From: an uncultured Senegalimassilia sp.
GTDB taxonomy: Bacteria > Actinomycetota > Coriobacteriia > Coriobacteriales > Eggerthellaceae
Direction of reading: 5' to 3'
Length of the DNA: 64,000 nt
NCBI GenBank assembly: GCA_934630815.1
Contig: CAKTWI010000001.1
Span: 1-64,000, forward strand
In this document: positions 26,824 to 34,963 of the stretch, one piece after another
Layout of the letters: each line of letters starts with the position of its first letter
Numbering within the stretch: position 1 is the first letter of the stretch
Notes under the pieces: generated by a model
Told to the model about the DNA's origin: nothing
Seen by the model: the letters and a program-made list of their open reading frames with translations, nothing else
Databases searched by the model: none
Program-made: the position numbers and the translations under genes

Positions 26824-27108
26824 TTCTTCTCCTAAGGCTATCCCCGATCGGCGCGATCGGAAACATCGTCTGGCCGTACAATGCGCCTATATTAGCAGCC
26901 TCGGCACGCCGAAACCCCACGGATTAACTCTGAGCAGGCGTGGGGCGGATGCTCTCGGCAAGCGGTCTCGAGCAGACGGGGCCCTCCCGCTCGCCGGGAC
27001 CGGCGCGCTTGCCGCTCACCCCGCCACGGCAACCGCCCACCGCCGGCAAGCCCTCCCGAGGACCTTCCCGAAACGCCCAGCGCACGAGGGGGTTCCCCCG
27101 TAACGCCC

Positions 27109-27125
27109 GGGTAAAACCTTTACCC
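27109..27125. promoter_or_regulatory. Perfect palindrome, candidate operator
   Basis: GGGTAAA and TTTACCC flank ACC, a perfect 7-3-7 inverted repeat. It ends five bases before the putative -35 of the importer gene, where an activator or repressor would sit. No sialic acid regulator gene is in the window. Confidence 0.4.
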
Positions 27126-27129
27126 CTTC

Positions 27130-27158
27130 TTTATTTTCGAAGCCCGTTCAGGGATAAT
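27130..27158 (+). promoter_or_regulatory. Probable promoter of the sialic acid importer gene
   Basis: TTTATT, 17-nt spacer, GATAAT. The -35 is weak, consistent with a regulated promoter. The transcript would start about 83 bp before the coding start. Confidence 0.45.
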
Positions 27159-27247
27159 GCATCGTGTTTGCTGTAGTGCGTGCGCGGAAGGCGCATGCGC
27201 AGGCTCGGGGCGAAAAGCCGCCTCGACAGATGAACGGAGGGAATCCC

Positions 27248-28858
27248 ATGGAACAGCAGTATTCTCTGTCTCGCCGCACTTTCCTGGCGGGCAGCGCCGT
27301 TGCCGCCGCAACGGCCGGCCTGGCCCTGAGCGGCTGCGGCAGCAGCTCCTCTTCCGAGGGCGGCAAGCCCAGCGGCTCCGCCAGCACCGGCGGCGTGATC
27401 ACCGCCGCTTGCAGCTACAAGAACGCTAACTACAACCCCATCGGCGCAAGCTCCGCTCTGATGCTGCCCGCTATCCAGCACTGCCTGGAGGGCCTCTATG
27501 AGCTGGATTACTTCACCGGCGAGTCCAACGCCGCTCTGGCCGCCGGCGAGCCCGTCAAGGTCTCCGAGACCGAGTACGAGGTCGCTCTGCGCGAAGGCGC
27601 CACGTTCTCCAACGGCGAGGCCGTGACCGCCGCCGACGTCGTGGCCGTCATCGAGGCCAACAAGGCCAACGCCACCTATAAGGACATGCTGTCCTTCATC
27701 GACTCCGTCGCCGCCAAGGACGACGCCACCGTGTCCTTCACGCTGGCCTACCCGTTCGTCGACAGCGACAAGCAGCTCAAAGAGCGCCTTTCCCTGTGCC
27801 GCGTGTTCCCGGCTGCCGAGATCACCAAGGAGACCATGACCACCCCGCCGACCGGCTCCGGTGCATGGGCCTTCGGCGAGTGCAACGGCGAGGACGGCGG
27901 CGAGCTGAACTTCGTCCCCAACCCCAAGTACAATGGCCCGAAGCCGGCTTCCGCCGACGCCATGCAGTGGCTCGTGCGCGTTGACAACACCGCTCGCGTG
28001 ACCGCCCTGCAGGAGGGTACCGCCATCGCCGGCGAGAACATCCCGTTCTCCAACATCGACCAGCTGGTCGGCGCAGGCGTCACCGTCGACAGCGTCGACA
28101 GCTACGGCATCGGCTTCCTGATGTTCAACTGCCAGAAGGAGCCCTTCAACGACAAGCGCGTCCGTCAGGCCTTCCACTACGCCATCGACTACGACAAGCT
28201 GATCAAGAACCAGCTGGGCGGCAACGCTGAGACGCTGACCTCCTACCTGCCGAAGGACAACCCGGCCTACCACGAGGCCTCCACGGTCTACAAGTACGAT
28301 CCCGAGAAGGCCAAGTCCCTGCTCAAGGAGGCCGGCCAGGAGAACCTCGAGGTCAAGCTGCTCGTCATCGACAACTGGATCAAGGACCTGTCCGCTCAGA
28401 TCCAGCAGGACCTGCAGGCCGTCGGCATGAACGTCACGCTCGACGTGCAGGCTGCCCCCTACCCCACGATGGCCGCTTCCAAGACCGACGAGATCCTGCC
28501 CTTCGACGTGTTCCTGGCCCCCGGCGACGTCTCCTGCTTCGGCACGAACGCCGACGTGCATCTGGCTTGGTTCTACGGCGAGAACACCGACTGGTGCCAG
28601 GGCCGTTCCTGCTGGGCTAAGGCCGGCGACGGCAAGTGCCAGGAGTTCAACGAGTACCTCGACCAGGCTCGCAAGGCCACCGATGCGAACACGCGCCAGG
28701 AGGCGTACAACAAGTGCTTCGACATCATCTCCGAGGAAGTGCCGCTGTACCCGCTGTTCCACAAGAAGGTCGTCACCGGCTACTGGGCCGGCCTCATCGA
28801 AGGCTTCGAGCCCAGCCCGACCACCGGCCTGTACTTCCAGAACGCGAAGCTGAAGTAA
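27248..28858 (+). CDS. ABC transporter substrate-binding lipoprotein (SBP_bac_5), likely sialic acid
   Basis: A 536-residue extracellular solute-binding protein of the oligopeptide/dipeptide class. The start MEQQYSLSRR at 27248 has GGAGGG six bases upstream. The N-terminus combines a twin-arginine motif SRRTFLAG with a lipobox LSGC, so the protein is probably exported folded and then lipidated. The family core is visible (NPIGASSALM, TGSGAWAFGE, VRQAFHYAIDYDKL). Opp-type binding proteins of the SatA/SiaE group bind sialic acid, and the downstream nan genes support that here. A terminator directly after it should give it extra transcript over the permeases. Confidence 0.9.
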   Translation: MEQQYSLSRRTFLAGSAVAAATAGLALSGCGSSSSSEGGKPSGSASTGGVITAACSYKNANYNPIGASSALMLPAIQHCLEGLYELDYFTGESNAALAAGEPVKVSETEYEVALREGATFSNGEAVTAADVVAVIEANKANATYKDMLSFIDSVAAKDDATVSFTLAYPFVDSDKQLKERLSLCRVFPAAEITKETMTTPPTGSGAWAFGECNGEDGGELNFVPNPKYNGPKPASADAMQWLVRVDNTARVTALQEGTAIAGENIPFSNIDQLVGAGVTVDSVDSYGIGFLMFNCQKEPFNDKRVRQAFHYAIDYDKLIKNQLGGNAETLTSYLPKDNPAYHEASTVYKYDPEKAKSLLKEAGQENLEVKLLVIDNWIKDLSAQIQQDLQAVGMNVTLDVQAAPYPTMAASKTDEILPFDVFLAPGDVSCFGTNADVHLAWFYGENTDWCQGRSCWAKAGDGKCQEFNEYLDQARKATDANTRQEAYNKCFDIISEEVPLYPLFHKKVVTGYWAGLIEGFEPSPTTGLYFQNAKLK

Positions 28859-28885
28859 TAACCGCCAGGTTATAGGCTGCATCCG

Positions 28886-28921
28886 GAAAGCCCGCCTCAT
28901 TGCGAGGTGGGCTTTCTTTGC
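28886..28921 (+). terminator. Intrinsic terminator after the binding-protein gene
   Basis: A 13-bp stem with one G-U pair (GAAAGCCCGCCTC at 28886-28898 with 28904-28916) is followed by TTTGCGTCTT. It separates the binding-protein gene from the esterase and permease genes. Confidence 0.9.
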
Positions 28922-28924
28922 GTC

Positions 28925-28954
28925 TTGACCCCATATGCGCGTGAAGCGTATACC
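28925..28954 (+). promoter_or_regulatory. Promoter of the SGNH esterase gene
   Basis: TTGACC, 18-nt spacer, TATACC, directly after the preceding terminator. The start codon lies about 30 bases downstream of the predicted transcription start. Confidence 0.65.
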
Positions 28955-28991
28955 ATGTTCACGTCGATTCTATTTAGGGGGTTATCACCGC

Positions 28992-29894
28992 ATGACACGT
29001 TTGTTTTCCGTATACGGAGACTCCATCAGCTCGTTCGAGGGCATCCTACCGCAAGGCTGGCGCGTGTTCTTCGAAGGCGAGCAGCTTGAGCTCACCGGCG
29101 TGAAGACGCCGCACGACACCTGGTGGGGCCAGGTCATCGATCACTTCGGCGGGCACTTCCTGGCCAATGCATCCTGGTCGGGCTGCGTGGTGGAAGGCCG
29201 CGACTTCCCCGTCGGCGCCTCGCCTGAGCGCATCGAGCACCTGCAGGCCGGCGGGCGCACCCCCGACGACATCCTCGTGCATATCGGCATCAACGACTAC
29301 GGCTGGGGGTCGGGGTACGCGCAGATCTGCGCGGCAACGCCTTCCGCACCGCCGAAGCTTGCCGCCGAGTGTCCCGATCGCGGCAAGGTAGCGGGCATGG
29401 CCCCCGAAGGCACCCTTGCCAACTTCGAGGAATCCTTCCGCCGCATGCTGGCTACCATGCACGCTCAATACCCGAACGCTCGCATCTGGGTCTCCACGCT
29501 CCTTCCCGGCCGCGTGAAGGGCGCGCATCGTCCCACATCCCCGCGCTGGTTCCGCGGCATCTGCGTCGACGAGTACAACAAGATCATCCGCGCCGCCGCG
29601 GGCGACGCCGACAACTGCTATCTCGTGGACATGCAGGCGTTCGGCTACGACTACGACGCCATCGACGGTACCCACCCCACCGCGCTTGGCATGAAGCAGA
29701 TGGCCTCCATGTTCATCCGCGGCATGGAGCAGGCCGACCCCGAGCTGCCGCGCACCCCTTACGAGGGGCACGATCTGTTCCCCGACGAGATGAGAAGCGC
29801 CGAGTTCTGCACGAAGCCCTGCGTCGGCTGCGAATACGCACGAGGAACCGGCAACAACTGGTGGCACGTCTGCGAGAAGCAGCTGGCTGATTAG
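28992..29894 (+). CDS. SGNH/GDSL hydrolase, possible sialate O-acetylesterase
   Basis: A 300-residue esterase-fold protein. Block I is SVYGDSIS (nucleophile Ser), block III is GINDYGWG, and the catalytic pair is DGTHPT. There is no signal peptide, so it should act in the cytosol. The position inside the sialic acid importer locus suggests it removes O-acetyl groups from imported sialic acids; that is inference from context. The C-terminus carries four Cys in CTKPCVGCEYARG and WWHVC, which could bind zinc. The start at 28992 has AGGGGG ten bases upstream; the frame is open 19 codons further but across the promoter. Confidence 0.82.
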   Translation: MTRLFSVYGDSISSFEGILPQGWRVFFEGEQLELTGVKTPHDTWWGQVIDHFGGHFLANASWSGCVVEGRDFPVGASPERIEHLQAGGRTPDDILVHIGINDYGWGSGYAQICAATPSAPPKLAAECPDRGKVAGMAPEGTLANFEESFRRMLATMHAQYPNARIWVSTLLPGRVKGAHRPTSPRWFRGICVDEYNKIIRAAAGDADNCYLVDMQAFGYDYDAIDGTHPTALGMKQMASMFIRGMEQADPELPRTPYEGHDLFPDEMRSAEFCTKPCVGCEYARGTGNNWWHVCEKQLAD

Positions 29895-29939
29895 TTATCC
29901 TATTTCGCCGTTTATCTGCGAAGACCTGTTGCAAATCGG

Positions 29940-29945
29940 TATAAT
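29940..29945 (+). promoter_or_regulatory. Probable -10 box (TATAAT) before the permease operon
   Basis: A perfect TATAAT at 29940-29945 lies seven bases before a long leader hairpin and 92 bp before the permease start. No convincing -35 is seen at 17 bp, so it may need an activator. Confidence 0.5.
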
Positions 29946-29951
29946 GTGGAA

Positions 29952-29988
29952 GGTTTGCCAGCCTACATAGGCTGAACGATGGCAAACC
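29952..29988 (+). other. Structured leader upstream of the permease genes
   Basis: Outer arms GGTTTGCCA (29952-29960) and TGGCAAACC (29980-29988) are perfectly complementary. Directly inside the left arm is a second hairpin GCCTA/TAGGC with CA between. The element would begin at or near the 5' end of the transcript from the TATAAT at 29940. It could stabilise the mRNA or be an operator or RNA switch. Confidence 0.55.
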
Positions 29989-30036
29989 ATGTAACGTAAG
30001 CATGCTCTCACGAGCCTACAGAAAGGAGGGGATCGA

Positions 30037-30993
30037 GTGAACAACCTGCTTCGATTGATCGGCAATCGCCTGCTTTGGCTGCCCATCATGGTGTTCGGTG
30101 TCACCGTTCTCGTCTTCTTCCTGATGTCGCTTTCGCCTATCGACCCCGCCTTCTCGGCGCTTGGCGAAAACGCGTCACCCGACCAGTTGGAGGCCTACCG
30201 CGTCGAGCACGGCCTCAACGATCCGCTGATCGTTCGCTACGGCGACTACATGGCCGGCTTCTTCCATGGCGACCTGGGCACGTTCGGTCCCTCGAACCAG
30301 TCCGTGTCCGCTCGCATCGCCACCGCGCTGCCCATCACGCTGCAGCTCGGCTTCTTCGGCTTCATCATCGCCATCGTCGCCAGCGCCATCCTCGGCGTCG
30401 TCTCCGCCCTGTATCGCGACCGCTGGCCCGACCAGGTCATCCGCATCTTCTCCATCGCCTGCATCGCCACGCCGTCGTTCTGGCTGTCGGTGCTGTTCAT
30501 CCTGCTGTTCTCCTCCACGCTGCACCTGCTGCCGGCCTCCGGCCCCCTGCCTGCGCTCACGGCAGATCCCGGCGGATGGCTTGCGCGCATGGCAATGCCC
30601 GGCATCGCCCTTGCGGTTCCGCTGACCGGCCAGATGACGCGCATCATCCGCACGTCCATGGTCGAGGAGCTTGACAAGGACTACGTGCGCACCGCCCGCG
30701 GCTTCGGCATCCCCTACGGCACCGTCGTCGCCCGTAACGTGCTGCGCAACGCCCTGATCACGCCCGTCACCGTGCTAGGCCTGAAGTTCGGCTACATGAT
30801 CGGCGGTGCCGTGGTCCTCGAGGTCATCTTCGCCCTTCCGGGCATGGGCATGGCCATCGTCTCCGGCGTTACCTCGAATTACGTCATGTTGGTTCAGGGT
30901 GTCGTTCTCGTCGTCGCCATCACGTTCATCATCGTGAACGTCATCGTCGACATGCTCTACATCCTTATCGATCCGCGAATTAGGACGGTGTAG
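30037..30993 (+). CDS. ABC transporter permease (DppB type)
   Basis: The first membrane subunit of the importer, 318 residues, six predicted helices. The N-terminus RLIGNRLLWLPIMVFGVTVL and the later EELDKDYVRTARGFGI EAA-loop are typical of DppB/OppB permeases. The start is GTG with an AAAGGAGGGG site. It ends three bases before the next gene, so both are on one transcript. In SatABCD-like sialic acid importers the corresponding subunit pairs with a DppC-type protein. Confidence 0.93.
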   Translation: MNNLLRLIGNRLLWLPIMVFGVTVLVFFLMSLSPIDPAFSALGENASPDQLEAYRVEHGLNDPLIVRYGDYMAGFFHGDLGTFGPSNQSVSARIATALPITLQLGFFGFIIAIVASAILGVVSALYRDRWPDQVIRIFSIACIATPSFWLSVLFILLFSSTLHLLPASGPLPALTADPGGWLARMAMPGIALAVPLTGQMTRIIRTSMVEELDKDYVRTARGFGIPYGTVVARNVLRNALITPVTVLGLKFGYMIGGAVVLEVIFALPGMGMAIVSGVTSNYVMLVQGVVLVVAITFIIVNVIVDMLYILIDPRIRTV

Positions 30994-30996
30994 AGT

Positions 30997-33018
30997 ATGG
31001 TTCAACTTCGTGGCGGCCTCACCAAGAAGATGGAGGACGGCGCCGGCAAGGTCCGCTTCCGTCGCTGGAAGAACATGACCATCGGCGCGCGTATCTCGCT
31101 GGTCATCCTCATCGCTATCATCGTAGTGGCCGCGCTGGCCGACTTCATCGCGCCCTACAGCCCCTACGAGATCTTCACCTCGTTCTGCGCGCCTGATTCC
31201 GCGCACCTGTTCGGCACCGACGACAAGGGCCGCGACGTTATGTCCCGCCTGATGTGCGGCGCTAAGTACTCCCTGGTCATCGGCCTGGGCGCTACCGGCT
31301 TCGCGCTGGTCGTGGGCTCCATCATCGGCGCTATCGCCGCCGTCGTGCGCCCGCGCATCGCCAACGTCATCATGCGTATCCTGGACATCATCATGTCCTT
31401 CCCCGGCATCGCGCTTGCCGCCACCTTCATCGTGGTGTTCGGCAACTCCGTGCCCTCGCTCATCTTCGCCATCGGCTTTCTGTACATCCCGCAGATCGCC
31501 CGTATCGTGCGCGCCAACGTCATGAGCGAGTACAACCAGGACTACGTCCGCGCAGTCGTCGTCTCCGGCGCCCGCGCCCCGTGGATCCTGTGGAAGCACG
31601 TCGTGCGCAACTGCGTGGCTCCCGTCCTCGTGTTCACCATCGTGCTCGTGGCCGACGCCATCGTGTTCGAGGCCTCCCTGGCCTTCATCAGCGCCGGTAT
31701 CCCCGAGCCCACCCCCACCTGGGGCAACATCCTAGCCGACGCCCGTAACGGCGTGCTGGCCGGCCGCTGGTGGCAGGCGCTGTTCCCCGGCATCATGATC
31801 ATGCTGACCGTTCTGTGCCTCAACATCGTCTCCGAGGGCATCACCGACGCCATCGCCGCGCCGAAGAGCGCCGTCAAGGTCGACGAGAACGACCTCAATA
31901 AGGACCGCGAGGCCGACCGCATGGTCGCCGACCCGACGCTGGCCTATGCCGCTCAGGCCGACATGCTCAACAAGCGCCTTGCCGCCCTTAAGGAAGCCGA
32001 GCTTTCGCGCACCGACCGCTTCGAGGCCCGCACCGACGTGCCGCCCATCCTGGAAGTCAAGGACCTGTGCATCAAGTTCCCCCGCCATGGCGACGTGAAC
32101 GTGGTCGACCATGTCAGCTTCGTGGTGCGTCCGCGCCAGACCATGGGCCTTGTTGGCGAGTCCGGCTGCGGCAAGTCCATCACCAGCCTTGCCATCATGG
32201 GCCTGCTCGACAAGAAGGCCGAGATCTCCGGCGAGATCATGTACGACGGCAAGAACCTGCTCAACCTCTCCGACAAGGAGATGAACGAGCTGCGCGGCCG
32301 CGAGATCGCCATGGTCTACCAGGACGCCCTGTCCTCGCTCAACCCCTCCATGCTCATCCGCTCTCAGATGAAGCAGCTGACCAAACGTGGCGGCACCCGT
32401 TCCGCCGAGGAGCTGCTCGAGCTGGTCGGCCTGGACCCGAAGCGCACGCTGGATTCCTATCCCCACGAGCTCTCCGGCGGCCAGCGCCAGCGCGTGCTCA
32501 TCGCCATGGCCCTGACGCGCGACCCCAAGCTGGTCATCGCCGACGAGCCCACCACCGCCCTTGACGTGACGGTCCAGAAGCAGGTCATCGACCTGCTGAA
32601 CAAGCTGCAGCACGAGCTTGGCTTCGCCATGGTGTTCGTGAGCCACGACCTGGCGCTCGTTGCCGAGGTCGCCAACTCCATCACCGTCATGTACGCTGGC
32701 CAGGTTGTGGAGCAGGGCCCGGTGAAGGAGATCCTCACCAACCCCATCCACGAGTACACGCGCGGCCTGCTCGGCTCCGTTCTGTCCATCGAGGCCGGCG
32801 GTGCGCGCCTGCATCAGGTTCCCGGCTCGGTACCTTCGCCGAAGGACTTCCCCGAAGGCGACCGCTTCCGTCCGCGCTCCAGCCATCCGGACAAGACGTC
32901 GAACGTGCGACCCATGCTCAAGCGCGTGGCGAATTCCGACCACTATTACGCCGAGCTGCCTGACAGCGAGCTGAAGCGCATCGGCGTCAAGCCTTATCTC
33001 ACGGGAGGTGCGAACTAA
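30997..33018 (+). CDS. Fused ABC permease (DppC type) and ATPase (DppD type)
   Basis: A 673-residue fusion. Residues about 1-290 are a DppC/OppC permease (FGTDDKGRDVMSRL, EAA loop EYNQDYVRAVVVSGA). Residues about 345-660 are an oligopeptide-type ATPase: Walker A GESGCGKS near 386, signature LSGGQRQRV, Walker B VIADEPTTALD, and an OppD C-terminal extension (PIHEYTRGLLGSV). DppC and DppD are normally separate chains. The frame is continuous through a charged linker, so it is a real fusion rather than a run-on. It overlaps the next gene by one base (TAATG). Confidence 0.94.
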   Translation: MVQLRGGLTKKMEDGAGKVRFRRWKNMTIGARISLVILIAIIVVAALADFIAPYSPYEIFTSFCAPDSAHLFGTDDKGRDVMSRLMCGAKYSLVIGLGATGFALVVGSIIGAIAAVVRPRIANVIMRILDIIMSFPGIALAATFIVVFGNSVPSLIFAIGFLYIPQIARIVRANVMSEYNQDYVRAVVVSGARAPWILWKHVVRNCVAPVLVFTIVLVADAIVFEASLAFISAGIPEPTPTWGNILADARNGVLAGRWWQALFPGIMIMLTVLCLNIVSEGITDAIAAPKSAVKVDENDLNKDREADRMVADPTLAYAAQADMLNKRLAALKEAELSRTDRFEARTDVPPILEVKDLCIKFPRHGDVNVVDHVSFVVRPRQTMGLVGESGCGKSITSLAIMGLLDKKAEISGEIMYDGKNLLNLSDKEMNELRGREIAMVYQDALSSLNPSMLIRSQMKQLTKRGGTRSAEELLELVGLDPKRTLDSYPHELSGGQRQRVLIAMALTRDPKLVIADEPTTALDVTVQKQVIDLLNKLQHELGFAMVFVSHDLALVAEVANSITVMYAGQVVEQGPVKEILTNPIHEYTRGLLGSVLSIEAGGARLHQVPGSVPSPKDFPEGDRFRPRSSHPDKTSNVRPMLKRVANSDHYYAELPDSELKRIGVKPYLTGGAN

Positions 33019-33866
33019 TGGCCGAAGCAACCAACAGTGCAGCCGTCGCCAACAACGACGAGCAGACGCCTATCATCTTCCTTGATGATATCCACGTGGT
33101 GTTCAAGACGCGTACCGGCTCCCTGCTGCACCCCAACAAGGTCCACGCCGTCAACGGCTTGTCTCTGAAGCTCATGCCGGGCCAGACCATCGGCATCGTT
33201 GGCGAGTCGGGCTGCGGCAAGTCCACCACGGCCAACGTCATGTGCGGTCTGCAGACCCCCACGTCCGGCCACGTGTACTTCAAGGGCACCGACGTCACGA
33301 AGCGCTCCGCAGCGCAGCGTAAGATCATCGGCCGCGTCATCTCCGTCGTGTTCCAGGACCCGGCAACGGCCCTGAACGCGCGCATGACCGTGCGCGAGCA
33401 GCTCATGGACCCCATGATCGTGCACAAGGTGGGCGACGCGAAGTCCCGTGAAGCCCGCGTGCGCGAGCTCATCGAGATGGTCGGCCTTCCCAACAGCGTC
33501 CTTGAGGCGCTGCCCGGCCAGATGTCCGGCGGCCAGCGTCAGCGCGTGGCAATCGCCCGCGCGCTGTCCCTGAAGCCCGACGCCATCATCGCCGACGAGC
33601 CCACCTCGGCCCTCGACGTGTCCGTGCGCGCCCAGATCCTCAACCTGCTGATGGATCTGAAGAAGGAGCTCAACCTTGCCATGGTGTTCATCAGCCATGA
33701 CATCCAGACGGTGCGCTACATCTCCGACCAGATCATCGTCATGAACCATGGTCAGGCCGTTGAGCGCGGCACCGCCGAGCAGATCTTCAACAACCCCAAG
33801 GACGACTACACGCGCCTGCTGCTGGGCGCCGCCCCGTCCCTGCTCCATCCCGACCTAGGCAAGTAG
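33018..33866 (+). CDS. ABC transporter ATPase (DppF type)
   Basis: The second ATPase of the importer, 282 residues. Walker A is GESGCGKST near residue 63, the Q-loop VFQDP, the signature MSGGQRQRV, Walker B IIADEPTSALD and the H-loop SHD. The start overlaps the previous stop as TAATG, preceded by GGGAGGTG, so translation is coupled. It completes a system of binding protein, permease, permease-ATPase and ATPase. A strong terminator follows. Confidence 0.94.
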   Translation: MAEATNSAAVANNDEQTPIIFLDDIHVVFKTRTGSLLHPNKVHAVNGLSLKLMPGQTIGIVGESGCGKSTTANVMCGLQTPTSGHVYFKGTDVTKRSAAQRKIIGRVISVVFQDPATALNARMTVREQLMDPMIVHKVGDAKSREARVRELIEMVGLPNSVLEALPGQMSGGQRQRVAIARALSLKPDAIIADEPTSALDVSVRAQILNLLMDLKKELNLAMVFISHDIQTVRYISDQIIVMNHGQAVERGTAEQIFNNPKDDYTRLLLGAAPSLLHPDLGK

Positions 33867-33897
33867 CCTTACGGCCAGCTAACCTCACGGGAAACGC

Positions 33898-33940
33898 AAT
33901 CGCCCCCGCCGCTCGCAAGAGCAGCGGGGGCGATTTTCAT
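33898..33940 (+). terminator. Intrinsic terminator of the importer operon
   Basis: A long stem (AATCGCCCCCGC at the base, GCTC/GAGC at the top) ends in GCGATT followed by TTCATTTGG. Confidence 0.92.
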
Positions 33941-34017
33941 TTGGTTAGATTTCAGAAGCAATACTGTATAACCTAGGAAGCCCTTGTTATCGGCGAGCCA
34001 ACAATCCGATTAGCACA

Positions 34018-34135
34018 GATGAGCCCTTGCTCGGTACCTCATAAAGCGAGTTCCGCAGCGACTGGAACAGTCCAGTGGACTGTTCCACCAAGCGAGGACT
34101 GTCTGAGCGACTGGGATACCGAGCAAGGGCTCATC
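34018..34135. repeat. 118-bp nested palindromic element
   Basis: Perfect 19-bp terminal inverted repeats (34018-34036 and 34117-34135, beginning GATGAGCCCTTGC) enclose a central perfect 12-bp palindrome TGGAACAGTCCA/TGGACTGTTCCA around one base (34063-34087). Between them two direct repeats recur (AAGCGAG at 34044 and 34090; AGCGACTGG at 34057 and 34106). It lies between two terminators facing each other and encodes nothing. It resembles a miniature transposable element, or an RNA with a cruciform fold; no clear target duplication is visible. Confidence 0.75.
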
Positions 34136-34144
34136 GAACGGGAC

Positions 34145-34181
34145 AAAAAAGAAGCCCCGACCAATAAAGGCCGGGGCTTCC
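34145..34181 (-). terminator. Intrinsic terminator after nanE
   Basis: On the minus strand a GC-rich stem (34151-34180, GAAGCCCCG type) is followed by six Ts at 34145-34150. It ends the nan operon. Confidence 0.93.
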
Positions 34182-34198
34182 GATGGGGCTGCTAAAAC

Positions 34199-34879
34199 CT
34201 ACTTGCCAGCAGCCTCCACGAACCAGCTGGTGATGCTGGTGGGGTGCGTGATGGCGGTGCCTACCACGACTGCCCACGCACCGGCGTCCATAGCCGCCTT
34301 CGCATCGGCAGGCGTGTGCACGCGACCCTCGCAGATAACGGGCTTGCCAGGGAACTCCTCTACGGCCTGGCGAACGAGCGCAACATCCGGACCGTCGGCC
34401 ATGCCGCAGTCGATGGCGGCACCGGGGTGCGAGAGCGTGGTGGAGGCGATATCGCAGCCGATGGCGAACGCATGGCGGATATCCTCGATGGTGGAGCAGT
34501 CCGCCATCACGAGCACGCCCTCCTCCTTCAGCGGGCGCACCGTGTCCTCGAGCGTCTTACCGTCGGGACGCGGGCGATCAGTTGCGTCGATGGCAACGAT
34601 GTCGGCGCCGGCCATCACGCAGGCACGCGCATGGCGCAGCGTAGGCGTGATGTAGACGCCCTCATGGCCTTCCTTCCAGAGGCCGATGACGGGCACCTCG
34701 GTGCGGCCCTTGATAGCGGCGATGTCGGACAGGCCCTGGCAGCGGATGCCGCCGGCACCGCCCAGCTCGCATGCACGGGCCATCTGAGCCATGGTCTCAG
34801 GGTGGCGCAACGGCTCGCCCATATATGCCTGGCAGCTGGCGATGACCTTGCCGCGCAATTGCTCGATAATGGGATTCAT
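34199..34879 (-). CDS. nanE: N-acetylmannosamine-6-phosphate 2-epimerase
   Basis: Converts ManNAc-6-phosphate to GlcNAc-6-phosphate, the fourth step of sialic acid breakdown. The 226-residue TIM barrel has the NanE hallmarks GGAGGIRCQG, GLWKEG with the catalytic Lys at 69, DATDRPRPDG, and VICEGRVHTPADA. It is the last gene of the minus-strand catabolic set, 84 bp after the kinase gene, and is followed by a terminator. Confidence 0.97.
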   Translation of the reverse strand: MNPIIEQLRGKVIASCQAYMGEPLRHPETMAQMARACELGGAGGIRCQGLSDIAAIKGRTEVPVIGLWKEGHEGVYITPTLRHARACVMAGADIVAIDATDRPRPDGKTLEDTVRPLKEEGVLVMADCSTIEDIRHAFAIGCDIASTTLSHPGAAIDCGMADGPDVALVRQAVEEFPGKPVICEGRVHTPADAKAAMDAGAWAVVVGTAITHPTSITSWFVEAAGK

Positions 34880-34963
34880 TTCCCTATCCTTTCATAATCG
34901 AAAACAAGCGGCGCCCGTAGCCGCGAATCCACGGCGCCGGGCGCTGCGATATACCGATGGAGG

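Larger units (their letters stand above)
26824..27247. other. 424-bp divergent intergenic region (nifJ / sialic acid importer)
   Basis: No gene is supported. The right end holds the likely promoter and a palindrome for the importer (separate entries). On the minus strand a TAATAT lies about 70 bp before nifJ but lacks a good -35. Confidence 0.4.

Noticed and set aside
23080..26835. A 1251-codon open frame on the plus strand opposite nifJ
   Set aside because: Its protein is low-complexity, rich in Gly, Val, His and Asp, and mirrors the GC3-biased codons of nifJ. No domains or ribosome site; nifJ is certain.
34018..34135. Ordinary bidirectional terminator
   Set aside because: Each operon already has its own terminator, and the element has nested palindromes and long perfect ends without U-tracts.
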